NCBI GenBank assembly: GCA_016763855.1
Contig: JAESSY010000048.1
Location: 1 to 55,349, forward strand
DNA: 55,349 nucleotides
Direction: 5' to 3'
Origin: Pseudomonadales bacterium
GTDB lineage: Bacteria > Pseudomonadota > Gammaproteobacteria > Pseudomonadales > Azotimanducaceae
Both the position numbers and the translations under genes were made by a program. Below, piece after piece: positions 44,397 through 52,961 of the stretch. Numbering within the stretch: the stretch's first letter is position 1; each line of letters opens with the position of its first letter. Under the pieces are notes generated by a model, which did not search any database, was not told where the DNA came from, and saw nothing but the letters and a program-made list of their open reading frames with translations.

Positions 44397-44900
44397 TTAT
44401 TCGATATCGTTTATATGCATCCAGCACTTCAAGGACGCTCGATTAAGCTCCGTTATATCTTCCATTGCACCTTCAATATCTAGGGCTGATTGAAAACTCC
44501 AATCCTTACCTTGCCTATCTGTTGGATATCGCAGACGTTCGTGCTGAATAGTTAGTTGAGGATACTTGAACTCTGCGAACAAATTAAGCTGATTTGCATT
44601 ATTGTTGTCAGATGCCCCTAACACAATTGAGGGTACTTCGAAGTCTAGGTCTGGGTAATGTTTTTGAAATATCGTCCTTAGACGCCTTAAATCATGAGTT
44701 TTCGGAAATTCTATGCCCATTGCTTTTATTGCGGCCTTGTAGAGTAATTCGATTCCCTGATGTATCAGAAATATAGGAACCAATGAACGGTGATAGCTTT
44801 TTTCATCGCTGCCTTCGACATATTGTTCTGCCAAGGAAATACCCGCATCAATGTACGCAAGAGACATCCACATGATTTCTTTTGCTTCTTGTTTGGCCAT
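44397..44900 (-). CDS. HEPN-like protein
   Basis: 167 aa all-helical protein. LIHQGIELLYKAAIKAMG then PKTHDLRRLRTIF is typical of HEPN domains (AbiV-like or nucleotide-binding types). The canonical RNase motif R-x4-6-H is not obvious (the nearest Arg in HRSLVPIFLIH is 9-10 residues before the His), so RNase activity is uncertain. Convergent with the ABC-3C ATPase gene, only 9 bp apart, so it might be an accessory or immunity factor for that locus. Confidence 0.75.
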   Translation of the reverse strand: MAKQEAKEIMWMSLAYIDAGISLAEQYVEGSDEKSYHRSLVPIFLIHQGIELLYKAAIKAMGIEFPKTHDLRRLRTIFQKHYPDLDFEVPSIVLGASDNNNANQLNLFAEFKYPQLTIQHERLRYPTDRQGKDWSFQSALDIEGAMEDITELNRASLKCWMHINDIE

Positions 44901-45170
44901 AGCTTTGACTCTAAGATTAAACTTAGAGGGTAGCGGAATTATCGCAGCCAGACATCTTTTGTTTTTTATTAGGTAGCCACTCTTTGAGACGATTAGAGTT
45001 TAGGAGTGGCTGTAAAAAGTGATATAGAGCACTAGTGAGGTTGACAGCATGGTTTATGTTTGCAGGGATGTTACCGATAAGTGGAAAATGCAGTATAGAG
45101 TTTAGATACGTCACGAGTAGCATGATGCTTTGGTAAAGTGAATACGAAGAATTGATTGAGGACAATATTT

Positions 45171-45575
45171 TTGAAGCAAGTTTTTCTTGTTAGTTCTGTC
45201 TTTCTGACAGTTTTAAGTTTGTCATCAGTCATTGATGGCTTTGTCGTTTGGTATTCCTTTTTTCGAGATATACTAGATATATACGTTATCGTGCGAGATA
45301 GATTGATCTATGTAGTGTTTGACTGGTGGTTGTTGCAGTACATTGGATGGCAGATACCTGAATGGCTGGCTGATCGAATTGTTTTATGGGCAAGTTGTGG
45401 GACGGTGGTAAGCATTGCAGTTAAAAAATGTGATCTTAAATATGAATTGTCAGTATGGCAGAAATTCGCAGCATTCATGTTGGCCCCATTCTTAATTCCC
45501 ATATTGATTGTTGTTGGTTATTTTCTTAGAGGAATGATGGTGAAAGTGGAACCTCATATTTCAGTATGGCTATGA
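45171..45575 (+). CDS. Membrane protein
   Basis: 134 aa from TTG 45171, chosen because TTGAGGACA lies 8-10 bp upstream; a TTG at 45156 would add 5 residues. Three membrane segments: VFLVSSVFLTVLSLSSVI, LADRIVLWASCGTVVSIAV and FMLAPFLIPILIVVGYFL. No family recognised. The ATGA overlap with the next small gene suggests co-translation. Confidence 0.55.
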   Translation: MKQVFLVSSVFLTVLSLSSVIDGFVVWYSFFRDILDIYVIVRDRLIYVVFDWWLLQYIGWQIPEWLADRIVLWASCGTVVSIAVKKCDLKYELSVWQKFAAFMLAPFLIPILIVVGYFLRGMMVKVEPHISVWL

Positions 45576-45703
45576 AGGCCAGAACCTCATTTGATGTTAA
45601 GAGGCTAACGGACTTAATCACGAGGAACACGATAGAGGTTGTTGGAGTATTGATTGTTTTGTTATTTATCAACTGGCAAATTCTTGAGAAAGTAGCCTTT
45701 TGA
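45572..45703 (+). CDS. Small membrane protein (43 aa)
   Basis: ATG overlaps the previous stop (ATGA). A basic N-terminal half (MKARTSFDVKRLTDLITRN) is followed by one membrane helix (IEVVGVLIVLLFINWQIL). Probably co-translated with and acting beside the previous membrane protein. Confidence 0.5.
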   Translation: MKARTSFDVKRLTDLITRNTIEVVGVLIVLLFINWQILEKVAF

Positions 45704-45875
45704 AAAAGCAGGTCGTAAATTATCTTCTTCCGTTATCGAGGGGCCACGTCTTTGAAGGAGGTCTGTGCATTATCCACAAAAGTTGCGGTACTAGGGCTGT
45801 CAACCAAAGCTGTAATTCGCTACTCTGAACTTTGCCACAGCGAACACCTACCAGTTCGAGGAGTACTAGGTAATT

Positions 45876-46940
45876 ATGATAGCCGTAATTTTGGATAGCA
45901 ATGTCCTATATGGAGACCCGTTTTTTAAATCTGGTTTTTTGAAGAGACTAATTGCGTATTCGACATTAAATGTATTCGATGTATTAGTATCCGAAGTTGT
46001 TTTAGAAGAAGTTATAAACAACAACAGAGATAAAATTCACGTCACCCTTACAAAAATAAAGAGTCAGGCAAAGACGATAAATGATGTCTTAGGAGATCAG
46101 AAACTTACTGTAGGATCGGTAGACATTGAGTTGCCAGAAATTCAACTACGATCTAAAATTAGCGATCTGTGTGATTTGGGTGCAGTTACCTTGGTCCCAT
46201 ACGAAAATGAATTGTTACCTGTTATTGTTAGCCGAGCACTAAAAAAAATCAGACCTTTTAAAGAGGGTAAGGAAGCATTCAGAGACTCTGTGATATGGCT
46301 TTCCTGTGTCGAATATTTAAAGTCAGAGAAATATAAGGAAGCCTTTATAATAACCAATAACTCTTCAGATTTTTGTGATCCGCACAATGACGAGGAATTG
46401 CATCAAGACCTTAAGAATGATTTTTCCAACATTAAATTGTATAGAAACCTAAAGAGTTTCTTTACGACAGAAAAGGAAACATGGTCAGAGTTTGTACCAT
46501 CTGAGACTTCAGTTGAGCTATTGGAATGGTTTTCCGAAAATAAGCCTGACATTACTCAATTGAAAGAGCTTATAAATGACTTCTTTCATAGCGAATTAAG
46601 AATAGCCTTGCATCAAATACTATCTGGAATTAGTTTGCATGAAATAGATCATGGGCTTATAGGAGGCTATATTCAACCTTATGAACTTGACGATTTTTGG
46701 GTTGAGGACTATGACTCGACAATTGATATCGACTGTTTTGTGGTGACAGGTGAGTGTGTGATGTTGGGCTTTGTCGAGTTGTATCAATACAACCCGGTTC
46801 ATGACAGTTCCGATGAGAAGTTTAGTTTTGCTGGGGAAAGAGAAGTTGAAGTTACCTTGGAGTTTATTTTCTCACTATCACCAGATGAAGGGGAGCCCTA
46901 CGATTTTGATATCACCGGTCATAAGATACAAATTTCCTAA
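45876..46940 (+). CDS. PIN-domain nuclease (DUF4935-type) with extra C-terminal domain
   Basis: 354 aa. PIN residues are visible: Asp7 in VILDSNVLY, Glu44 in VVLEEV, Asp137 in FRDSVIWLS and Asp165 in ITNNSSDFCD, the four acidic metal ligands. This form is DUF4935. The last ~130 residues form a separate beta-rich domain (DIDCFVVTGECVMLGF, EVTLEFIFSLSPDEG). PIN proteins cut RNA, often as toxins, but no antitoxin gene is adjacent. The unit stands alone with 172 bp upstream. Confidence 0.85.
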   Translation: MIAVILDSNVLYGDPFFKSGFLKRLIAYSTLNVFDVLVSEVVLEEVINNNRDKIHVTLTKIKSQAKTINDVLGDQKLTVGSVDIELPEIQLRSKISDLCDLGAVTLVPYENELLPVIVSRALKKIRPFKEGKEAFRDSVIWLSCVEYLKSEKYKEAFIITNNSSDFCDPHNDEELHQDLKNDFSNIKLYRNLKSFFTTEKETWSEFVPSETSVELLEWFSENKPDITQLKELINDFFHSELRIALHQILSGISLHEIDHGLIGGYIQPYELDDFWVEDYDSTIDIDCFVVTGECVMLGFVELYQYNPVHDSSDEKFSFAGEREVEVTLEFIFSLSPDEGEPYDFDITGHKIQIS

Positions 46941-46963
46941 CGATGAATAACATCAATCGAGCA

Positions 46964-47440
46964 TTAAACTTCCTTCAAATGCTTCTTACCCTTAAGTAAA
47001 TCCAGCCATCTCAGCAATGATTCACCACGTCCATAGGTGCTGACGATTACGACACCATGGGTATTCACAGCAATATCAGTTTTTAGGCTACGACCTCGAA
47101 TATAGTCACCATGAAACTTCAGGCCATCAATACCAAAAGTTAAGCACTCTATGAAATCAGCAAGCATAAGCTGGTCATCAGCTTCATAGTCAATATCAGA
47201 ATGGCCACGAGGTCTTGCATCATTAAAGGATTGCGCTGCTATAGCAAAGATAAATCCAAAGGCACCCCATTCAACGATATCTTCCGGGTCATCTAGTTCA
47301 TCTTCCACTTTGAATTGAAGTTCAACTTTTACGAATACGTTTTCTTCATCGAATGCGGTTTGGACATCTTGACCTATGATGTCAAATTCAATGAGGGTGC
47401 CAGTTTCTAGTAGTTTGAATTCTGGGGATGATTCGTTCAT
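46964..47440 (-). CDS. Hypothetical acidic protein, intact copy of a duplicated family
   Basis: 158 aa, acidic, no signal peptide. Central signature: VEWGAFGFIFAIAAQSFNDA, then RPRGHSDIDYEADDQLMLAD. A partial copy with the same signature lies at 52712-52957. No family recognised. It is convergent with the PIN gene, 23 bp apart, and divergent from the gene at 47689. Confidence 0.65.
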   Translation of the reverse strand: MNESSPEFKLLETGTLIEFDIIGQDVQTAFDEENVFVKVELQFKVEDELDDPEDIVEWGAFGFIFAIAAQSFNDARPRGHSDIDYEADDQLMLADFIECLTFGIDGLKFHGDYIRGRSLKTDIAVNTHGVVIVSTYGRGESLLRWLDLLKGKKHLKEV

Positions 47441-47688
47441 GTTATGTCAGGTGAGGGTCCATCGGGTTGTATCAACGGGTTGTTGGTTGAACTCAGTGTA
47501 AACAGTGATGACTTTCAATACTACCGTCAGGGTGGCCCAGTTGCATTGCCATGATGTCTTTGATTGAACCGCGTGAATAATAAGGTTATCTGAGTTTCAG
47601 ATATGGTGATCCGTATGATTTGTGCCCACATTTCCAATAACCTACCCCTTAGATCAATCCTTAAATTTATCTACTACAGGTCAGCTCG

Positions 47689-48210
47689 ATGACGAAGAAA
47701 ATTCAAGACACCTACAGCTTCCCGTATTTTGAAGTTGTTAGCTTTAGGTCAAGTGTAAATGCTTCGATCAACCATGAGGTTAATGATTCTAGATATGCAT
47801 ATTCCAATACACCTGTGTACAGATTTCATACAGATATTGAAATGGTGTGTTGTCGATTAGGTGAAGAGGGTAATTCTGATGTCATCTACAACCTGTCAAT
47901 TTACCAGTCGGAGGATGGAATGAGTGATACGTTGGATGATCATCATGTCCGCGATGATGAAGGCAATCGAAAGTACCGGAGAAGAAAAGATCAGCGATTA
48001 GCAATCTACGATATCCCAAAAGGCATTGGCATCATTGACCCAAAGAGAAAATCAATGGATGTATGGATGGCATCGCAAACGATTTCAGACATGTTAACAA
48101 TGCTGACGAGTACTCAACCTCTTTTTATTGCAGCTCATGAACGACAAGTGGGTAGAGTCAGACACGTGGTTGGGCTGGCGTTGCAAAATAGTAATCCTGA
48201 AGAGGATTAA
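47689..48210 (+). CDS. Hypothetical protein
   Basis: 173 aa, ATG preceded by CAGGTCAGCTCG, a weak site. Polar, basic in the middle (DEGNRKYRRRKDQRL). The start TYSFPYFEVVSFRSSVN is beta-like. No domain or membrane segment recognised. Followed by a stem-loop at 48213. Confidence 0.6.
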   Translation: MTKKIQDTYSFPYFEVVSFRSSVNASINHEVNDSRYAYSNTPVYRFHTDIEMVCCRLGEEGNSDVIYNLSIYQSEDGMSDTLDDHHVRDDEGNRKYRRRKDQRLAIYDIPKGIGIIDPKRKSMDVWMASQTISDMLTMLTSTQPLFIAAHERQVGRVRHVVGLALQNSNPEED

Positions 48211-48559
48211 CTTGGGGCTGTCAATTGCCATTAATATTGACCTACCCCAGAGTAGGGTTATCCTAGTTTCCAGATTTGTGTTTTAGAAAGCTTTCACCTC
48301 CCAGCATAAAAATATGTGAATGGAATATGTGTCTGTTAACAATGGGGTTAGGTATAGGGTAAGCCTCAAAGGCATTGATCACCTCCTATAGCTCTTGAGA
48401 CCAATACCATGGTGTTGAAATAGCCTGCAAATGGATGCTTGGTTGCTGTGCTAGAGTGGGTCTGTTAGACCGACAGATTAAAAGATTGTGAATATCGGAT
48501 TTACTAGACCACTATAGGAGCAGATCAATAGTGAAACAAAAGATAGGCATTCTTGAAAT
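48211..48559. other. Non-coding stretch with stem-loop
   Basis: 349 bp without a gene. At 48213-48249 arms TGGGG / CCCCA and TCAAT / ATTGA form an interrupted stem that may terminate the gene at 47689. GGTCTGTTAGACC at about 48464 is another small hairpin. I found no convincing attC structure here. Confidence 0.5.
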
Positions 48560-48886
48560 ATGAGATTAAAAGGCGAGGCTCTCTTTTGTGTAAGCACCAC
48601 AGTACTTTCATTGAGTGCAACAGCACTCACTTATTTGGTAATTTTTATTCTAGTGGTATATTTTCCGCCACAGGATGGGATGCTTGGCATGTGGATTATT
48701 GTGAACCAGCCAGCATATTGGTTGCTAAGTGCGTTACTCTCATTCCCGCTCAACAAGATTTGGTTACGGAGGTGGTCGCAGGCGGTTCCTCTCTATTGCT
48801 TAACTATTATCATAATTGTTGTTGTAGGTTCAGCGTTGACGTACTTGTTTCTGTGGTTAGCCGGGGCTGTAGGGTCCGTAGGTTGA
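48560..48886 (+). CDS. Small membrane protein (108 aa)
   Basis: Three hydrophobic segments: TVLSLSATALTYLVIFILVV, QPAYWLLSALLSFPL and LTIIIIVVVGSALTYLFLWL. The frame 48553-48915 is also open but less protein-like. No family recognised and no strong ribosome site. Confidence 0.5.
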   Translation: MRLKGEALFCVSTTVLSLSATALTYLVIFILVVYFPPQDGMLGMWIIVNQPAYWLLSALLSFPLNKIWLRRWSQAVPLYCLTIIIIVVVGSALTYLFLWLAGAVGSVG

Positions 48887-49082
48887 GCTTGTTCCGCATA
48901 AGTCTTATGTCATGAGCCGATCCAAGAAATTTTCATACCCGGAGTCGAAAATTGATTTAACCAAGTGCCCCAACAGGTGTAAACTCACCTTTGGTGCTAT
49001 GTTGTTGATCGAGGGCATTCGCTTCGCAAAGGCTGACTGCCTCTTCTGTGCCCCCAAACAATAAGTCTTAGTCGGACGTTAG

Positions 49083-49487
49083 ATGTTTCTTAAGAATACG
49101 AGATTAGTAAAAAAGTATATGCCACTTGTAATCGTTGTATATTTTTGCACGACTGGTTTATTCATAGCCTACATCCTTGGGAGTATTAAAGTTTTTTTCG
49201 ATGGAGGGTCTGTTTTTGACCTGCTTGAGGGCCATTTATTTCTGGCCTTAGTAGCATTTATCGTTGGCGTCATATTTTGTGAAATAAGAACGTGCATAAA
49301 ATCTAGATTTCGAGCATCTCTTCTCTTTGGTATTTTATCAGGACAAATATATTTTGGGTGCTTCTTTGTTAGTTCGATAATATTCGAGGGAGTATTTAAA
49401 GAAATTCCGTTTAACTATTACTTAATAGTTACCTTGATACTGAGTGCAGGCATGTCAGTAATATATGTTGGAGTTGAGCGTAAATGA
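49083..49487 (+). CDS. Membrane protein (134 aa)
   Basis: Four hydrophobic segments (PLVIVVYFCTTGLFIAYILG; LFLALVAFIVGVIFCEI; LLFGILSGQIYFGCFFVSSI; YYLIVTLILSAGMSVIYVGV). No family recognised. Its stop overlaps the next small frame (ATGA), so coupling is possible. The 196 bp upstream have no gene. Confidence 0.6.
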   Translation: MFLKNTRLVKKYMPLVIVVYFCTTGLFIAYILGSIKVFFDGGSVFDLLEGHLFLALVAFIVGVIFCEIRTCIKSRFRASLLFGILSGQIYFGCFFVSSIIFEGVFKEIPFNYYLIVTLILSAGMSVIYVGVERK

Positions 49488-49600
49488 AAGTTATCAAGTT
49501 GTTCATCCACTACTCCGACCCAAAATGGGTGCTGTACGGCAACCTGTTGTGCATCGTTTCTTACTGGCGTTATATCTATGGTGGCGCTAGTGAAGGCTGA
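49484..49600 (+). CDS. Possible 38-aa peptide or leader
   Basis: ATG overlaps the previous stop; translation MKVIKLFIHYSDPKWVLYGN then CIVSYWRYIYGGASEG. It overlaps the next gene start by 23 bp. It is either a real small protein, a coupling leader that hands ribosomes to the hydrolase gene, or the end of a gene lost by deletion. Low confidence. Confidence 0.3.
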   Translation: MKVIKLFIHYSDPKWVLYGNLLCIVSYWRYIYGGASEG

Positions 49601-50168
49601 AAGAATAGAGTCCAAATTTGGAATAGAAACATTGGTTTTTAATGGTGCCAAGACTGAGCGACTCTTTGTTTATCTTCATGGGTCAGGAGAATTTGGAAAG
49701 GGTGTAGAGGGACAGTTTGAATACCCGGGATTTGCTACGCTTCTAAGCGATGGTGTTTTGGAAATTCCTCATCCATTCGCTATCGCTTGTTGTGTAATTG
49801 GTGAAAACTGGGAGAAAGAGATGTTATCTAACTATCTCAAGAAATTGAGTGCCAGATTTGATAACCCAAAAATAGACCTGTTGGGCTACAGTAGGGGAGG
49901 CGAAGGTGCATATAGAATCGCGGATAGTCCTCACGTCAACTCCGTTACTGTAATCAATTCAAGGCTACCTAAGCCATATTGCACTGATACTCCGTTACAT
50001 GTAATCCATGCGGTTGATGATCAAATAACACCTATTGATTCTGTTCGTGCTTTTTCTAGACATGTAGAGAGTGTTTCTAAGTTAACTGAATGGCAGGGCG
50101 ATCACTATTGCATAGAACCAATCGCTCGTTCCAAGGTGTGGTTTAACTGGATTATGGAATCGACATGA
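49578..50168 (+). CDS. Alpha/beta hydrolase
   Basis: 196 aa. Oxyanion region FVYLHGSGEFGKG, nucleophile elbow GYSRGGEG (Ser), acid in HAVDDQITP and catalytic His in WQGDHYCIEP form a complete triad. Small lipase/esterase- or dienelactone-hydrolase-like size. Substrate unknown. The first 20 residues overlap a small upstream frame. Confidence 0.82.
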   Translation: MVALVKAERIESKFGIETLVFNGAKTERLFVYLHGSGEFGKGVEGQFEYPGFATLLSDGVLEIPHPFAIACCVIGENWEKEMLSNYLKKLSARFDNPKIDLLGYSRGGEGAYRIADSPHVNSVTVINSRLPKPYCTDTPLHVIHAVDDQITPIDSVRAFSRHVESVSKLTEWQGDHYCIEPIARSKVWFNWIMEST

Positions 50169-50333
50169 CATTCTTAATTGTCGCTATATGTTGACTTACT
50201 TCCCTCATGACGGAACTGTATAAGGTTATAAATGCTGAATATTACTTCAGAATTTGTCAGGCTAACTATTGCTGCTTTTCATCGAAAGTGCGGTCAGTTG
50301 ATGTGGCGTTTTTTAATTTCAGGTCAGAGTTAA

Positions 50334-50879
50334 ATGGATACCTTTGAGTTGGTTGAAAAATGGATTGCTGAGGATAAATTTCGATTTAAATGTTTAATGA
50401 TTGCCAGAGAATATTTTGAGCAGGACTGGTTTTTAGCGGCAGGATTTGTAAGAAACATTGTCTGGGATAAATTGCAAGGTCACAAAGAAATGACGGCACT
50501 TAATGACATTGATCTGATTTACTTCAATCCATCATGTATTTCTAAAGAACAAGATCAAATTGTTGAAGAAGCATTAAATGCAGAAATGCCAAAGTGTAAC
50601 TGGTCAGTTAAAAACCAAGCTAGAATGGCATTAAATCATGGCCATGATCCCTATTTAGACTGTATTGAGGCAATGTCATACTGGCCTGAAGTTCAAACGG
50701 CAATTGGTGTCACTTTACTAAAAGAGGGTGGTATACGAGTAAGGTCGCCTTTTTCTGCACATGATGTAGTACGGCTGGCAGCTACAAGAAATTTAAAGTG
50801 CACGTCAAATGCTTTCAACAGTAGGCTAGCGAAAAAAGGGTGGGAAAAACTGTGGCCGGAATTGGCAATCGAAACATGA
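50334..50879 (+). CDS. Nucleotidyltransferase family protein (DUF925-like)
   Basis: 181 aa. GFVRNIVWDKL then LNDIDLIYFNPS shows the Gly-x-hydrophobic and D-x-D-like motif (NDIDLIYF) of the DUF925 nucleotidyltransferases. Substrate unknown. The stop overlaps the HAD gene start (ATGA), so the two are co-translated and may act in one pathway. Confidence 0.8.
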   Translation: MDTFELVEKWIAEDKFRFKCLMIAREYFEQDWFLAAGFVRNIVWDKLQGHKEMTALNDIDLIYFNPSCISKEQDQIVEEALNAEMPKCNWSVKNQARMALNHGHDPYLDCIEAMSYWPEVQTAIGVTLLKEGGIRVRSPFSAHDVVRLAATRNLKCTSNAFNSRLAKKGWEKLWPELAIET

Positions 50880-51547
50880 CAATTGGCTTCATATTTGATA
50901 TGGATGGCCTCCTGATCGACTCTGAAAGGATTTACCAACAATCCAGAAGCCTTGCTGCAATTGAGTTCGGTTTCGAAATTGAACCCGAGTACTATTACGC
51001 AAGTCTTGCAGGGAAGCACCTTGGTGACTGTAACGAAATTATTTGTCAAAAAGCGGGTTTCGATATTGAAATGGTCAGTTTCCAAGCACGATGTATGGCC
51101 TTGGTTTCGGAACTAACGGGTTCTGTAGGGTTTGATTGTAAGAGAGGAGCTGTTGATCTACTTAAGTTTGCTGTTTCAGTTGGACCCTGTGCAGTGGCAT
51201 CCGGATCAAATAGAGATCATGTTGAGAGGTCTTTGGCCCAAACTGGGTTAATTGACTATTTTAATCATATTGTAGCCCGAGATGATGTTTCAAAAGGTAA
51301 GCCCAGTCCAGAATTATTTCTTGAAGCTTCAAAGAGGCTAGGTATCTCTGCAAGTAATTGTATCGTCTTCGAAGATTCGAATGATGGAGTGAAAGCGGCA
51401 AACCTAGCGGTTATGGATGTAGTGATGGTGCCGGATATTCAACAACCTAATACTGAATCAAGGTCAACTGCACTGGCTGTTGTTGAGGAACTTGGGCAAG
51501 CTATCCCGATTGTTTTAACTAAAATTAGACCTCTCTCTGTAGAGTAA
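50876..51547 (+). CDS. HAD-superfamily phosphatase/mutase (beta-PGM-like)
   Basis: 223 aa from ATG 50876; a longer frame to 50840 is unlikely since it overlaps the previous gene. Motif I is FDMDGLLIDSE, motif II is VASGSN, motif III Lys is in SKGKPSPELF, and motif IV is FEDSNDG. The cap is helical, subfamily IA. Likely acts on a small sugar or nucleoside phosphate; substrate not visible. Confidence 0.88.
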   Translation: MTIGFIFDMDGLLIDSERIYQQSRSLAAIEFGFEIEPEYYYASLAGKHLGDCNEIICQKAGFDIEMVSFQARCMALVSELTGSVGFDCKRGAVDLLKFAVSVGPCAVASGSNRDHVERSLAQTGLIDYFNHIVARDDVSKGKPSPELFLEASKRLGISASNCIVFEDSNDGVKAANLAVMDVVMVPDIQQPNTESRSTALAVVEELGQAIPIVLTKIRPLSVE

Positions 51548-51664
51548 TCGAATGAAAGATATGTGAATATTTCTTCTCAAATATTCTATCTAGCCTTTAA
51601 GGACATTGCTCATCCAATCGGATGATTCCAGCATAGATCGAGATGATCAAATCAGGACCAACAA

Positions 51665-51925
51665 TTGGCAAGCACCCACTCTTGTAAAAGCACGGAACAC
51701 GGTGAAGCATGGATCGTTAAAGAGGATGATGAATGGCACCTCAACATTAACCATGTGGCGACAGAGCAGAATTTAGAAGAGAATGGCTATCTAGAAGAAG
51801 AGAGCCAAACGATTGATAGCGTTGTACTAAACGTCCTTTATTGCCCCTACTGTGGTGAAAGATTGAGTGAAGGGAAAGATGAAACAATTCCTTCATTTAC
51901 CTTTCATGATTTCTCAAAGTGGTAA
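51665..51925 (+). CDS. Small zinc-ribbon-like protein (86 aa)
   Basis: TTG start with CAGGA 7 bp upstream. A C-terminal knuckle CPYCGERL probably binds zinc together with an N-terminal Cys (SCKSTEHGE). Acidic otherwise. No family recognised. Confidence 0.45.
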   Translation: MASTHSCKSTEHGEAWIVKEDDEWHLNINHVATEQNLEENGYLEEESQTIDSVVLNVLYCPYCGERLSEGKDETIPSFTFHDFSKW

Positions 51926-52007
51926 GGTATTGAAAATTCATGTTATGCCTGCGCCAAGAGTTGGAGGATATACTTTTTTTTCCGGCAACCAAGTTGAGAT
52001 ATGAGTC

Positions 52008-52574
52008 GTGAATACGAGCCGAGTTCTACTAAGTAAATTTGCAACTTCCGATTGGTTGCTCCTACATCAACTGGACAACGACCCAATGGTAATGAAGTAT
52101 ATCAATGGTGGCGTTCCTGCTAGTGAAGAACATATAAAAGACAAGATCATTCCGTTGTTCACGAGGTATGACGATGTTTTCCACAGGTTCGGATTTTGGA
52201 AGTTGTCACTCGTCGAAAACTTTGATTTTGTTGGTTGGGTTTGCCTTCGACCTACGGCCCAAACGGGACAAGCTAGGCTTGGATATCGGCTTAAAAAAGA
52301 ATTCTGGGGGTATGGTCTAGCAACCGAAGTGGCTGCAAAAATGGTAGAGATCGGGTTTAGTGAATGCGGTCTTCAATCGGTTGTTGCCACAACCTATGAA
52401 GAAAATTTGGGGTCGCAACGCGTGCTTGAAAAATTAGGATTCAACTTTTCCAAACGTTTGAAAGTTGATTTTTCTGATGCAGAAACAACCGTCAATGACC
52501 CATCGGTTTCTTGGGAAAGCGAAGATATTCAATATATTTTAGAGAAGCGAGATTGGAAACCAGTTTATGTGTAA
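52008..52574 (+). CDS. GNAT acetyltransferase (RimJ/RimL-like)
   Basis: 188 aa from GTG. The acetyl-CoA region RLGYRLKKEFWGYGLATEVA and TTYEENLGSQRVLEKLGFNF are typical of RimJ/RimL-type GNAT enzymes. Target unknown (ribosomal protein, antibiotic or metabolite). Single-gene unit. Confidence 0.85.
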   Translation: MNTSRVLLSKFATSDWLLLHQLDNDPMVMKYINGGVPASEEHIKDKIIPLFTRYDDVFHRFGFWKLSLVENFDFVGWVCLRPTAQTGQARLGYRLKKEFWGYGLATEVAAKMVEIGFSECGLQSVVATTYEENLGSQRVLEKLGFNFSKRLKVDFSDAETTVNDPSVSWESEDIQYILEKRDWKPVYV

Positions 52575-52711
52575 ACAGGTAGTCAAACTTCTCTCATTGC
52601 TGCGGCAACTGGTTTAGCAAAACGGCAAGCTTTGAGTTGCCAAAGTTTCATGACGCTTACAAAGTGCCCTTAAGCCCCAGATTGAGATCGTTGAGATATA
52701 GCTTGAATTAA

Positions 52712-52957
52712 CTAAATCTTCTTCAAATGTTTCTTGCTCTTCAAAATATCCAACCATGGCGACAACGACTCTCCATGCCCAATACCAAAAGTTAAACACT
52801 CTATGTGGTCAGCAAACATAAGTTGATCATCCTGTTCGTAGTCAATATTAGAGTGTCCACGAGGTTTTGCCTTATTAAGGGATTGGGTAGCAATGGCAAG
52901 GATAAATCCAAACGCACCCCATTGAACTTGATCATTCAGGAGGGCCCCGACGCTCAA
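52712..52957 (-). pseudogene. Deleted copy of the gene at 46964
   Basis: Translation contains VQWGAFGFILAIATQSLNKA then KPRGHSNIDYEQDDQLMFAD and ECLTFGI, parallel to the intact copy. About 36 residues after ECLTFGI are missing in frame, and the first ~50 residues are replaced. The ends (DILKSKKHLKKI against DLLKGKKHLKEV) match. It is therefore a decayed paralogue, lying 5 bp from the end of another pseudogene. Confidence 0.75.
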
Positions 52958-52961
52958 GCGT

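Noticed and set aside
48887-49090. Possible integron attC site (GTTAGAT at the end, ATTTAAC upstream) and a cassette-array reading of 45-54 kb
   Set aside because: The inner L boxes do not pair and no IntI-type integrase or repeated attC-like spacer was found between the other genes; both strands also carry genes.
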